A stretch of DNA of 64,000 nt from Euonymus europaeus (Eukaryota; Streptophyta; Magnoliopsida; Celastrales; Celastraceae): the NCBI GenBank assembly GCA_963580455.1, contig OY756972.1, positions 7,331,001 through 7,395,000 on the forward strand, written 5' to 3'. Within the stretch, counting starts at the first letter, position 1. Every line of letters begins with the position of its first letter. Of the stretch, positions 24,478 to 35,008 are shown piece after piece. The position numbers and the translations under genes are program-made. The notes below the pieces were generated by a model. It was not told the origin of the DNA. It worked only from the letters and a program-made list of their open reading frames with translations, and searched no databases.

Positions 24478-24879
24478 TTTCAAAGGGAAAAAGATAAATA
24501 AACCCATGCCTAAAAAAAACTCAAGCCTATGTCTATCAATATAGCTTGTCAAATATGGTAATGCTAGATGTACATACATCCATACACATAAGTCAGTTCA
24601 GTCAACATTTTTAAAATTTTGAAATTCAAAAATATTTTGTCAGTTTTAATCAAATCAGTCTTTGTATGTATTTTTACTTGTCAGAGATAACCATGGTTAG
24701 CACATGCTTTTATTTTCTAAAAAATTCATTCACGGCATCATCTCTCTCCAGTTTCTTCATGGAGCTTCTTCTTCCCAAAAAAACTCATTTACCATTATTG
24801 AATGTTTTTGAAGCTAAAATACACCATATTTAATATAATTTTTAGGTGATATTAAAGTGTTTTTATCATGGCAGTGTAC
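24478..24879. other. Upstream flank of the DUF2358 gene
   Basis: About 400 bp of AT-rich sequence lie between the gene's inferred start and the repeat-word region. The promoter and 5' untranslated region should lie here, on the minus strand. I see no unambiguous TATA box at a sensible distance. A palindromic AACCATGGTT at about 24690 has a weak counterpart at about 27350. Confidence 0.35.
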
Positions 24880-26920
24880 CTAAAGTCTATTGCATTGATA
24901 TTATTACATTATCCGTGTGTTAAGGAGCATAAATATATTGGTTTTTGAAGCTCTATGAAGCTCCTTCAAGCTCGGTTAAAGCACTTTTAGATATTGGAAC
25001 TATCTTGCGAGGAAAACAAGGTAATAACATATATTGATTTATGTTTTTTTTGTTTAATCCATTTTTGAAGCAATATTTAATTAGAGCTAAGAAGCTTTGT
25101 GAGTTTAATGGCGCCCGCAGTAATATGAGGTATTTTAATGTATTTTTGTGAATGATTTTATGTTTCCCATGTTTTTAGAATTATGATTTTTTTTATGACA
25201 GTGTCTAAATGAGGTTTGATATGATTAGTTGTTAATTTCATGCAATGCAATAATAGTGTGTTGTATATTAAGTTTTGTAATATTTGAGAGTGGATATAAT
25301 GTAATTAGGTAAGGTGATGTTTTTAGTGCAAGGTTTATGGTTAAGACACTATTGTTTTTAGGTTTCTTTTAGTATTACATTGTTGTGATATTTTCTTTTA
25401 TTCGATTCGTTATTACACTGGGTCTGAAATTAGGCCCTTAAAATTGCACTATAATTTTAGTGGCAATCAATCCGTGGCAATGTAATTAAGAATAATGGAA
25501 GCCCTAATTTGAAGCCTTAATTTTGAAGCTCAATGTAATAATCTAATTTGCAATGTAAATAGCCTATTATATTGTATAAATGTGCCTATTATAGTGGATA
25601 AAATGTGTTTGTTACATTGTATTTATTATTTAGACCTAACATTGCAGAAATGAACATGATTATTGCATTGTTTTGAGACATTGTGATCCAATCTCTTTTA
25701 TAGATGTCATTTAAAAATTATTATTACAGTACTTGTATTTGGTTTAATATGTTGTTGATATTTTTGATTAGCTTCATATTGTTAATGAATTGCATTCCTA
25801 GTGATTAGATGGTGAATGGTAGTTCATCACGCTCCAAACATGTTACAAAAGTTTCGGACAAAGTAAATGTATCTTCGTCGAACATGGCTCATAGGCCTCC
25901 AAAGGAATTATAGATGTCTTGTTTGAATATGTCAACTTTCATGGACATATAATTATTACATTTTGGTATCTAAGTTAACAACTCTTATTACACTTCGAAA
26001 CACTTGGGGTGAATATTTTTTATTGAATTTGTTCAAATCAATGTGAATGTTTGATACATACAATAATCATTTGGTTATTGTAATTACATTGTGACAGACA
26101 GTGTCTACTACATTGTCAATAAGCCTTGTTAGATTCTTATAAAAGCAAAATGCAAAATGTCAATAACACATTGCAATTATCCGGTCTCCAGAAAATGAAC
26201 TTCAAATATTTGTGAATCCTACTTGCATCCTTGGTGATAGACATTTTCTTCATAGAGAACTCATTAACAATTCCATGTTCTATAGAAAAAGTGAACATGT
26301 CATCAACTGAATAAAATAACATGTCCAACAGGATCATCACAATTATATGTACTCTCAACCGATTCAATCGAATTGAGTGTTGTCTCCCTAAATATAAAAT
26401 AAAATATTAATATTGGTTACAAAGAGATCATGTTGAACCAATACAAAAACAGTCAGCAATAATTACACTGTGACAGACAGTGCCTAATTTCATTGTAACA
26501 TACATTGTTTATTTCATTGTTAGTAAGTCTTATTACATTCTCAGAGAAACAAAATGTAATATAGCAATAACATATTTTGATTAACAATTTACTCATATCG
26601 CCAAAAAAATAAATAAAAACTCAGAAAAATTACATTGTCAATAAATAAACCCAAGACACAGTGCAATAATTACATTTCCCCAATATATTGCAGACATTTA
26701 TTACATTGTGAAGAAATCACCAAATACACATAAGGAAAAAAATCAAGGGAAATGGATGTACAAATCTGAACATCATTGTGCTACGATACTTGCCTAAGCT
26801 TAGGAAAGCATGATAAAAAAACAAATACAGTTACATTTCTCAAGTTATATATAAACCTGTAATTACATTTTAAGTTCAGAACAATGTAATTATATCCAGA
26901 ATACTCAAAATTTTGTAATG
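24880..26920. repeat. Field of dispersed TTACATTGT words, probable MULE remnant
   Basis: The word (T/A)TTACATTGT or its complement ACAATGTAA, with one-base variants, occurs twenty or more times on both strands. Examples are at 25374, 25478, 25531, 25551, 25611, 25660, 26083, 26108, 26501, 26629, 26705 and 26880. A longer block, AATTACA(T/C)TGTGACAGACAGTG, appears at 26082 and 26461. The words are dispersed, not head-to-tail. A FAR1-like fragment lies among them on the minus strand. I infer a decayed Mutator-like element; terminal repeats were not found. Confidence 0.6.
26137..26400 (-). pseudogene. FAR1-type DNA-binding domain fragment
   Basis: The minus strand gives, with a frame change, ESVESTYNCDDPVGHVILFS then VDDMFTFSIEHGIVNEFSMK and KMSITKDASRIHKYLKFIFW. 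The spacing (aromatic, 'EHG', 'GF/EFSMKK', a lysine-rich strand, then a Cys-like position replaced by F) follows the FAR1 domain (AYxFYxxYAxxxGFxVRK...C). No transposase core is left beside it. It could be mistaken for a small protein gene, but lacks the zinc-binding residues. Confidence 0.4.
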
Positions 26921-28929
26921 AACGATTTTTAAGGCAAAAATCCTTTCATGAACAATTTTATTAACAAATTCTCAACAATCTTTCTTCAAAACTCTATGAT
27001 AATAGAGATCTATGCTATTATTACATGGATTGTAAATAAACAAAGTGAAATCAACGATCTAACTTATCTCATCAAATTGGTGAAGTAGAACCTTATTTGT
27101 TTTAGCATAATAAAGCAAGAACGAGCTTGTAGATGAAATCGAAAAGTGTCGGATTTTTCTCTTTGTCATCTTACGATTCTTTTAGAACAAACAATGTCGC
27201 GCTTGGTTGCCGGACGTCGAAGTTCTATTGTTGGAAAGTGAGAGGAAAGAGATGGTGAGGGATGGTGTAGACGAGAGAGAAGATGGTGAATGATAGAGAA
27301 GATGGTGTATGACGTAAACAAGAGAGAGAATATAATAATAATTAAATCAACCATGGTCAATTGTGTAGTTAATAAAAGAAGAGAGAGAAGCGGGAATATG
27401 TCATGAAAGTGGGTGGGAATTAGGGTTGATTATAATGAGACAAAAAAGTTTGTCTTCCCAAAAGTCTATGTGGCATGCTGATGTGTCTTGCCAGCTAGAT
27501 TATATAACTTATGTAATGAACAGTTTCAGGATACATATCATTTTCGTGTCAAATCACGTGGAATAATGAAGGGCACCCAATAATGAAACACAGTTACACT
27601 TAAATCTTGATAATGACAAAATAACTTTATTTTACTACCATTAATGGCACACGTGTATACAAATGGCACATGTGAATCTTGTTAATGAAAAAATAATTTT
27701 ACTATCATGAATGACACAGGGTGGGTCATTTATGCGTGAATGAATGTGCACAGTCGTCATATAGTTTTGGCTTGGTTGCATTGGGTGGTGGGCACTTCAA
27801 AGGTGAAAAAGTTGGATACAATAGATTGAAATTGTTTTTGTGGGTGTGTGGCAGAAAATATTCTATAAATGCAGTTATATCACGTGTATTTGTACGGGTG
27901 TGTGACTGCAATGCTACAAATAATGCTGTAATAACAAAAATTCAAATACATACTTATGACTTCTGTTTGTATTATGTATGATTGCTTGCTTTATTATTTG
28001 TTCTACGAGCACATCATTTTGAAGAGAAAGAAAAGCAAGATGTGTTGCCCCTTTATAATCCATTTGTAGCTCACAGTTTTAGCAGACTGTCCAACTAGTC
28101 TAGTTCTTCGGTTATTCTTGGTGTGTATTCTCGGTGCTCAACTAGTTGAGGTATTTGTGGCTCAATTGTTATTTTCTTCCTCATTCTCTCAATTAATTCC
28201 ACTTAAGCTTGTCATGATTGGTTTTAAAGTTACTATATTAACTTGAATACTACCTACTTGATCCCTATTCTGTGGAACGAATGAATCTTGCATAGCCACT
28301 TGTAGTTGTTAGCTTTTAACCTTACAAGACTCCTCGTACTTTCGCTTTAGGAGTTTCGTAGAGGTAAATAAATTTCATATGGGTAAATAAACTTGTGTTT
28401 CGTACTTTACTGGTGTAGTTTATACTATATTACAATCACTCTTTTGAATATTAAATATTATATTATAATATTCCTTAAAGTCACGTTGTGAACTTTTAAC
28501 CGAAAACTTGAAAACAGAGATGGTGCAATTACTTTTGATAAAGAAAAGATTTTAAGAAATAATAGTCGTTTTGGGCCCTTTTTAGCAGCAACCAATGGAG
28601 TCTTCCAATTTTTAACATTGCCAACTAATTCCCTTTACCCTTTTTAGCTTCTATATATTACTTAGCTTATTATTAAAAAAAAAAGTAAATTAGCTGTAAA
28701 TACAAAGAAAGGATGTGCACATAATAATATGTTGGTTTGAATGTGTAGGTCGTACGTTAAGGACTTTAACCAGCACACTACTGCAGCCCTGGTTGATGGA
28801 CTTCATAGAAGAACTTTTCAACTACCCCTTGCCAACCAGTTCAAGTGAACAAGTAAATACAACTACCGATTTATTTTGTTTAAGTAAATGTGTTATATTC
28901 AATATTTTAAAGTAAATATGTTATATGTG
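26921..28929. other. No gene recognised
   Basis: AT-rich sequence with a purine-rich patch around 27230-27400 (GAGAGAAGATGGTG repeated loosely) and short open frames on both strands at 27721-27981 that resemble nothing I know. Some of it should be the 5' part of the OTU-MULE that becomes recognisable at 28930. Confidence 0.35.
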
Positions 28930-31105
28930 TGCGAAGCATAATCATGCTCCTGCAACATATATGGAAGGACATCCATATCCCGGCAGACTATCTGAATCTG
29001 AAATTCAAGTTATGGTTGACATGTCTGCTCAAAATGTCAAATAAAGGGACATTTTAACAGAATCGAAAAAGCGTGATCTGAACAACATGTCAACCATCAA
29101 AACTATATACAATACACGTAAGAAGCATAAGATTGCTGAGAAATTGCGGGAATCACTGATGCAAGTTGTGCTCTCATTCCTCAGTGGCCATGGGTACATT
29201 TTCTATTATCGGGCGAATGGTACAAGCAATGAGATATAAGATTCGTTCTTCGCATATCCTGAGTCGCTAGACCTAGTGCTTGCATTTCCGCACGTGCTGT
29301 TGATGGATGCGACATATCAGGCCAACAGGTACGGGTTGCCTCTTCTAGAAATTGTCGATGTGACTTCAACCAATAAAACATTTTGCATAACGTTTGCATA
29401 TTTGAATTCAGAAAAGGAGGCCAGTTATACTTGGGTTATGGAATGCTTGTAATTCGCGTTGCATGGATGTAGTGGCCCATGCGCGATGGTCACGGATAGG
29501 GAGTTAGGGCTGATGAAAGCTTATGCTAAGGTGTTTCCAGACGCTTCAAAATTACTCTCTAGATGGCACATATATCAAAGTATTTTAACCAAATGCAAGC
29601 CATCAATACAAGACAGTAGAGCCTGGAATGCATTCTACAGCATGTGGTCCACAATACTTGAGTCAGAAGATGAGGGTGTGTACATGAGCAATATCGAATG
29701 CCTAGAAGCAATATTGTAGACGTTCCCGAAAGTGATGAAATATCTGAGAGATGTTTGGTTGACACCGTACAAGGAGATGTTTGTGTCCGCTTGGATCGAC
29801 AGATATCTGCATTTTGGGAACCACACAAATATTTGTGGTCGTCACAGTCAGACTTGGAGAGATCCATCATGTGGATTCATCAAGTTATTTAGTCTCAGGA
29901 CACAATTATCAAAGCAAGCATTGAGAGAAGGAAAACCATCATCCCACACCAATTCAACATACCACACTTTCAAGGTTTATATGGTTTTGTTTTAATCGAG
30001 GTGTTGAATCTGATGTGGTCGGAGTTTAAGCGGTCGAAAGAGGTTGGTAGGGTTCATTACATATGCAGATGTCAACTCCGTAGGAGTTACAGATTACCGT
30101 GTGCGCACGAACAAGCCATGTATTTGAGCAAAGGTCACCCAATACTGCTTGAAGCCGTTGATAAATTTTGGAGAAAACTTGATCTATTGCGGTATGAGTC
30201 GCTTGAAGAGGATGACATCGACTGTAGCGCCGATGTATAAATGTTTACAGAACAGTTCAAGTAGCAGACAAGGCAGGTTAAAGTTAGTTGGCTAAGAAAG
30301 TTAAGGGACATATTCAGACCTTCAACAACTTCTCTCCGTGAACCAGCTGTGAAGACCAACACTAGAGGGCGTCCCTCTACAAAGAAAAAGGTACCCACCA
30401 CCAACCGTAAAAATTCGACTACAAATGTTGTTGATCAGAGTGAACCTCACAGGCATAGTTCCGCATCCAGACATCCCGACTCGAAAATATTTGAGCACGA
30501 TTTTTCCCCCGTAATGAACTTTCCAAACACAGTTGCTCCTCCATTTATAATGTTGAGTCTCTCTCTACACAAGGAAGGTCAGGGCCGAGAAAGAAAAACA
30601 ACTCTTTACGATCATATATTGATCAGTTCTCAATTATACTGCATCCATACATTAGGGACGTACAGGATGTAAAAGCGGATGGAAATTGTGGCTTTCGTTC
30701 GATATCTGTGGCTGTTGGTCTTGGGGAGGATGGATGGCCTAGTGTCTGATATAATTTGATGGAAGAGCTAGACACATTTTGTGGACAATATATTGAAATA
30801 CTCGGCTGTCATCAGCGAGCGTATAATGTTAAACATTCACTGAACTTCTTTCAAAATGATGTTGAAGCATCATTGGAGCACTGAATGTCTTTGCCTGACA
30901 TGGGTCTGTTGATTGCTTCCACATACAATGTGATCTTGCACGTTCTTCATTATAAAGAGAGTTCGCCATATCTACCACTTTGTACAATCCTCCCACCACC
31001 CTATCAACACGTTGCTATCGCAATTGGCCATATAAATGGTAATCACTATGTTCAGGTTGATTTGATAGGGGATTATCCAATGCCTCCCATTATTCCTGGA
31101 TGAGT
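28930..31105 (+). pseudogene. MULE transposase fused to OTU-like cysteine protease, decayed
   Basis: One plus-strand reading, broken by stops (29042, about 29240, 29451, 29717) and shifts, gives domains in order. A post-FAR1 linker has GRLSESEIQVMVDM and RDILTESKKRD. The MULE DDE core follows, with first Asp in LLMDATYQANRYGLPLLEIV (29303) and second Asp in MVTDRELGLMKAY (29486). A SWIM zinc finger reads YICRCQLRRSYRLPCAHEQA (30060-30120). A basic GRPSTKKK stretch follows, then an OTU fold with DVKADGNCGFRS (Asp and Cys of the catalytic set, about 30667) and HYVQVDLIGDYPMPPI (His, about 31044). The N-terminal FAR1 domain is not visible. Transposase-OTU fusions occur in some plant MULEs. This copy cannot be translated whole. 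Confidence 0.85.
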
Positions 31106-31873
31106 TCACTGAGGGCATGCTTGAGCAGCTACATGGGTTACTCCATATGTAGAGCGATTAAATACCTACATGCAGTTAGTGCGGTCCATGTCTTCTTCCA
31201 ACAATTTTGAGCGTGTTGTCATTGATTAGTTGTATTAATCTAATGTATTTGAAAGTGAAAGCATCAATTTCATTAGTTTTTGAAATTACTTGAATATTAT
31301 CAAATACAAAAATGTTCATGTGTGAAATTACTTTAATATTAGTCTTATATGGAATAATATGTAAACCTAAAATTGTGAAATTAATTACTGATTTTTTAGA
31401 GTGTAAAATAAATTATTCAAGTGCCCATTATTGCCTCCCATCATTGATTCATGACCTCAATCTCTCCTAAACAAATCTAATAAATTGATAACGGACAGTC
31501 TAGACAAAAAGAGGAGTGGAAGAAGCAATTTTGGGAGAGTGGAAAGTGGAAACAACAATTGAATTTGGGTTTGGGTCTTCTATTGGTTAGAAAAAAGTGA
31601 ATCTTGCTAACAAAAAAAAAAAGAAACGCTCTCTACTCACTCTCTTTCTCATGCAAAAATGGCACACGTGTGCGTCCCTCTTTGTTCACATCAATGATTC
31701 AATGACCGTGCACAATTCCCGAAAGTAGCATAGAGTAGCATAGACTTGGGTTTATGATTTATAGTAGACTTGGGTTTGTTTAGTAGTGCCCTTTTCAAAG
31801 AGTTGGAGTGGCTCACTTATCGGTGTTCGTCTCCTGTGTTGAAAACCTAGGATTAATAGAACATATAATATAA
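31106..31873. other. No gene recognised
   Basis: AT-rich 3' flank of the OTU-MULE. It contains GGCACACGTGTGC at about 31661-31673, reminiscent of GGCACACGTG at 27645, and an AGTGCCCT word at about 31786 facing an AGGGCAC word at about 27567. These may be remains of terminal inverted repeats but are too short to call. Confidence 0.3.
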
Positions 31874-32405
31874 GGGTAATTTGGAAAATAGTACATTTAA
31901 AATATCAATTTCTAAAAATAGAAATTTTTTTCAAACACTTTAAATCTAACGTTTTTTCATGTCTTTAGACAAAATTACCCTCAATATTATAATAAACTCA
32001 CAAATACTTCAACTTCTATTTATGTTTTTCTCAAAAGCTCAACACTATTCTTCTTTTTCAAGAGTTACCTAGTTCTCAAAACTCTTAAATTTTCTTCAAG
32101 TACGTAGTTTTTCTTTTGATTGCACTTCAATAGTATGTTTTGCACTCTTATTTCTCTTATTTTGTATGTGAACAATGATTTAGGGTTGGCTATGATGTAT
32201 GACAATTCGAGTAACTAAATTTTTTTTTTCTAGTTTAGTAACTTAAAAAAATTTGTTCTGAGTAACTTAATTTGTTTTGTTCGAGTACATGAATGTTTAT
32301 GTTCGAGTAGGTCAAATTATTGATGTAGGACATGATATTATTTGTTTTAGAATTGGTTGGCATGAGTTTTGGATCTAATTGCAAAACTGGATCTTTGATG
32401 AACAT
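31874..32405 (+). repeat. Left inverted arm of the large MULE-like element
   Basis: Pairs with 37975-38872 on the opposite strand, ending near TTTGCAAAACT(G/A)GATC. Two or three TGTTCGAGTA words occur toward its inner end (32279, 32301). Confidence 0.75.
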
Positions 32406-32585
32406 GCTTGGATGGACGAGAAACTTGGCAAGGTGACTCCTTTCCGTGTGATCAGAAAAACTCAGGCCAAGCTAGACAGGCATGAGTTAGTGCGTGCATT
32501 GATGCCGAGAATGCAAGCCTTGGAAGATGGTCCTACATTAAGTACATTCAGCTTTGTTTCCCATCATAATCATGACTTTTGGTGA
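32379..32585 (+). CDS. Unrecognised 68-codon open frame
   Basis: An open frame beginning near the inner end of the left arm encodes a charged peptide with KLGKVTPFRVIRKTQAKLDR and LVRALMPRMQALEDGPTL. The composition is protein-like, more so than random AT-rich frames. It could be a captured host-gene exon or a transposase relic. I do not recognise it. Confidence 0.25.
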   Translation: MQNWIFDEHAWMDEKLGKVTPFRVIRKTQAKLDRHELVRALMPRMQALEDGPTLSTFSFVSHHNHDFW

Positions 32586-32639
32586 CCTACTTCCTCACGT
32601 TGCCCATGTGTATATCCAGAGGAAGACTACTAAAGCTAA

Positions 32640-33051
32640 TTTTTGGTTAAACAAATAATAACCTAGCAAACCTTGAGAAAAAATTGGATATTTTTATTTT
32701 GTCGTTCGAGTATTATTAAAATGTTGTTCGAGTAATTTTATATACTGTTCGAGTTGTATTAATTTAATAATCGAGTAATATTAAAATGTTGTTCAAGTAC
32801 TTTTAATAATTGTCAACTTTTATGATTTAGCATGTATGACAGTTGTTGACCAGATTACTAGCATAGATCAACATTGCACGATTTTGTCTTGAAGTTTTCA
32901 TATGGGATTAAATAATCCATTTCAATAAAATATGCAAGCAAATGAATAAATGAAAACAATTAAGTCACTCGAACAATTGAACAAATAATTTTATATGATC
33001 AAACACAAAAATAAAAGGTACTCGAACAAAAATTTAAGTTACTCGAACACA
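32640..33051. repeat. TGTTCGAGTA motif field, left interior
   Basis: GTTCGAGTA and its complement TACTCGAAC, with variants, occur about nine times (for example 32703, 32724, 32747, 32789, 32965, 33019, 33040). They lie in AT-rich sequence directly beside the nested element's target site. Confidence 0.7.
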
Positions 33052-33061
33052 AAGTTTTAAT
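33052..33061. repeat. Target-site duplication, left copy
   Basis: AAGTTTTAAT directly precedes the nested MULE and recurs at 37784-37793 directly after it. Confidence 0.9.
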
Positions 33062-33247
33062 GCGTGCAGCTCTTATGCGGATCTGCGTATGGACTAATTT
33101 TTATGGGATTCAAATCTCAGTCACTGGATCATTCGAACAGATGAAGTCAAATCCAAAAAAAAAAAATTCTTATTCTCTCCCTCTTCTCATGTGCTTATTT
33201 CTTCCTCTCCCGTGCCCTAGACGAACCACCAATAGCCCCTCCGCCTC
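33062..33247 (+). repeat. Left terminal inverted repeat of nested MULE
   Basis: Matches the complement of 37582-37783. Shared blocks include TATGGACTAATTTTTA, CACTGGATCA and GCCCTAGACGAACCACCAA. A partial second copy of the last block follows at about 33270-33350. Confidence 0.9.
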
Positions 33248-33721
33248 TTCCCGTTGCAATACCCATCGACCTAGACGAACCTCCCATGCTTCCCTCTTCT
33301 CCCATTCCCATCTCGACCTAGAGGAACCAAAGCTAGCGCCTCCGCCTCTACCTTGTTAGACGCGTCATCGCCTTCATGGTTCTTCGATTTTAGTTCTTCA
33401 ACAAATATTCTAGCGTTGTCGATGTCGATTCTTCTGGGTTCTTCTTCGATTTAAGCCTTTCGATTCTCTTTGGTTGTTCAATTTAAGTTCTTTGACAAGG
33501 ATACAGAAATATCCATGTAATTGTTCCGGAAATGCCTCTGTTTGAGGGCGAGGAGTCCGAAGAGAATCACTTTGACGTGTAGTCCCAGAGGTACGAGTGT
33601 TCCTGGTTTCTTTTGTTAATGTTACTGGTTTGTTCTCATGAGAAATTTGAGATTGATATTAATGGGTAGTTGATATTTGAGATCAATTATTTACTCGATT
33701 CTCGCAAGCATGTAAAATTAT

Positions 33722-33960
33722 TTGCAAGTTAAGTGTGGTGTCAACTACCAGCCACCTATTGTTGTTCGAGGAGGTGATCTTGCCAAGGTCCAACTCCACC
33801 AGTGTTCATGTATACTAAGTGTGCTTTTTTACATTGGTATGTTGGTGAGGGTATGGAGGAAGGGGAATTTTCTGAGGCTCATGAGGACCTTGCTGCTCTT
33901 GAGAAGGATTATGAGGAGATTGGTCCTAAGTCTGCTGAAGGACAAGATGCAACTCTGTAG
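33722..33960 (+). pseudogene. Captured alpha-tubulin C-terminal fragment
   Basis: The plus strand encodes [20 protein letters not shown], then, after frame changes and short deletions, [25 protein letters not shown] and [19 protein letters not shown], ending in DATL and a stop at 33958-33960. This is the last part of plant alpha-tubulin, with about 8 and 13 residues missing at two internal points. The T-rich sequence after the stop may be tubulin 3' untranslated DNA. The fragment lies between a MULE terminal repeat and its transposase, on the opposite strand. It cannot make tubulin. Confidence 0.85.
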
Positions 33961-34637
33961 TTTTTATCATGGTTGATTTCATTTGATCTAGTTGGTGCTA
34001 TGAATGATTTGTTCTTTAATGCTTTGTGAAGTGAATCATGTTTGAACTTGACTGGTTTCTTTGAGGCTAGCTGTGTTGGTTTCTACTTTATATTGATTGA
34101 TTCCCTTGCCTAGTTTCTAGTTTTTGGGGAAGCTTTGAACCAGAGGGTTATGGACACATCCAGGTTTCATAGTTGGGAAATGTTCCCACACTGAAGAATC
34201 AAGATGCATTCTGAAGATCTTTCATACACTTCTTTGGCACCTTGGGAACATTTCATCAAACCATAACATTGCCACAATTACTTAAAAAACATAATAGAAC
34301 ACCATACAAGTAATCCATTTTAAATAATTCACAAGAAAATCTCTTCATTTGGAAGAATTGACAACACCAAAAGTTGAAGAATGAAGATCTGATCAACCAC
34401 ATCAATTCAGGTGCCAAGGCCAAATATGCCACATCTCAAATAAAGACAAATGATCTCAAATAAAGCTTTTACACAGTAGAGCATCTCAAATAAAGCTTAT
34501 AGAAAATATCAAATACAAATCATCTCAATTAAAGACAAATGATCTCAAGTAAAGGTTATACAAAATATCAAAGATCTTCATTTTTTCAACTCAAGCTTAA
34601 ACACATCTTCTTTGACAAAATAACAGGGCTATTGTAA

Positions 34638-34985
34638 AGCATCATTCCAACCATGCAGGAGCTCTAACCATCATCTTCATGGTCCTTTTGCTATGTTGAG
34701 CTGCACAATAAGAAGAATCATATTACAAGATGTCAAAGCATCATTACAACTTGTAAAAAAAATTGCAGCTTATTAAAATAAAATTACAGCTTTTAAAAAA
34801 ATATACAAGTTTGTAAAGCATCATTCCAACCATGTAGGAGCTCTAACCATCATCTTCATGGTCCTCTTGTTGTGATGAGCTGCACAATAAGGAGAATCAT
34901 ATTACAAAATGTCAAAGCATCATTACAGCTTGTTAAAAACATCATTACAGCTTGTACAAAAACAAATACAGCTTGTACAACAAAA
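34638..34985. repeat. Tandem duplication, about 178-bp period
   Basis: The block beginning GCATCATTCCAACCATG(C/T)A and containing CTAACCATCATCTTCATGGT occurs twice, at about 34638 and 34816, each followed by repeated TACAGCTTGTA-like words. It lies just downstream of the transposase stop, in its 3' untranslated part. Confidence 0.85.
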
Positions 34986-35008
34986 ATACAGCATGTACAA
35001 AAAAATAC

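Noticed and set aside
24421..24579. Longer start for the DUF2358 protein (extra 34 residues)
   Set aside because: The frame is open and starts with ATG, but the added residues have no transit-peptide character and look like untranslated DNA; kept only as an alternative.
29559..29870. 103-codon frame antisense to the MULE transposase
   Set aside because: The sense strand has clear DDE and SWIM motifs; the antisense frame has none.
27567..31792. AGGGCAC words as terminal inverted repeats of the OTU-MULE
   Set aside because: Only seven bases match and no 8-11-bp duplication flanks them.
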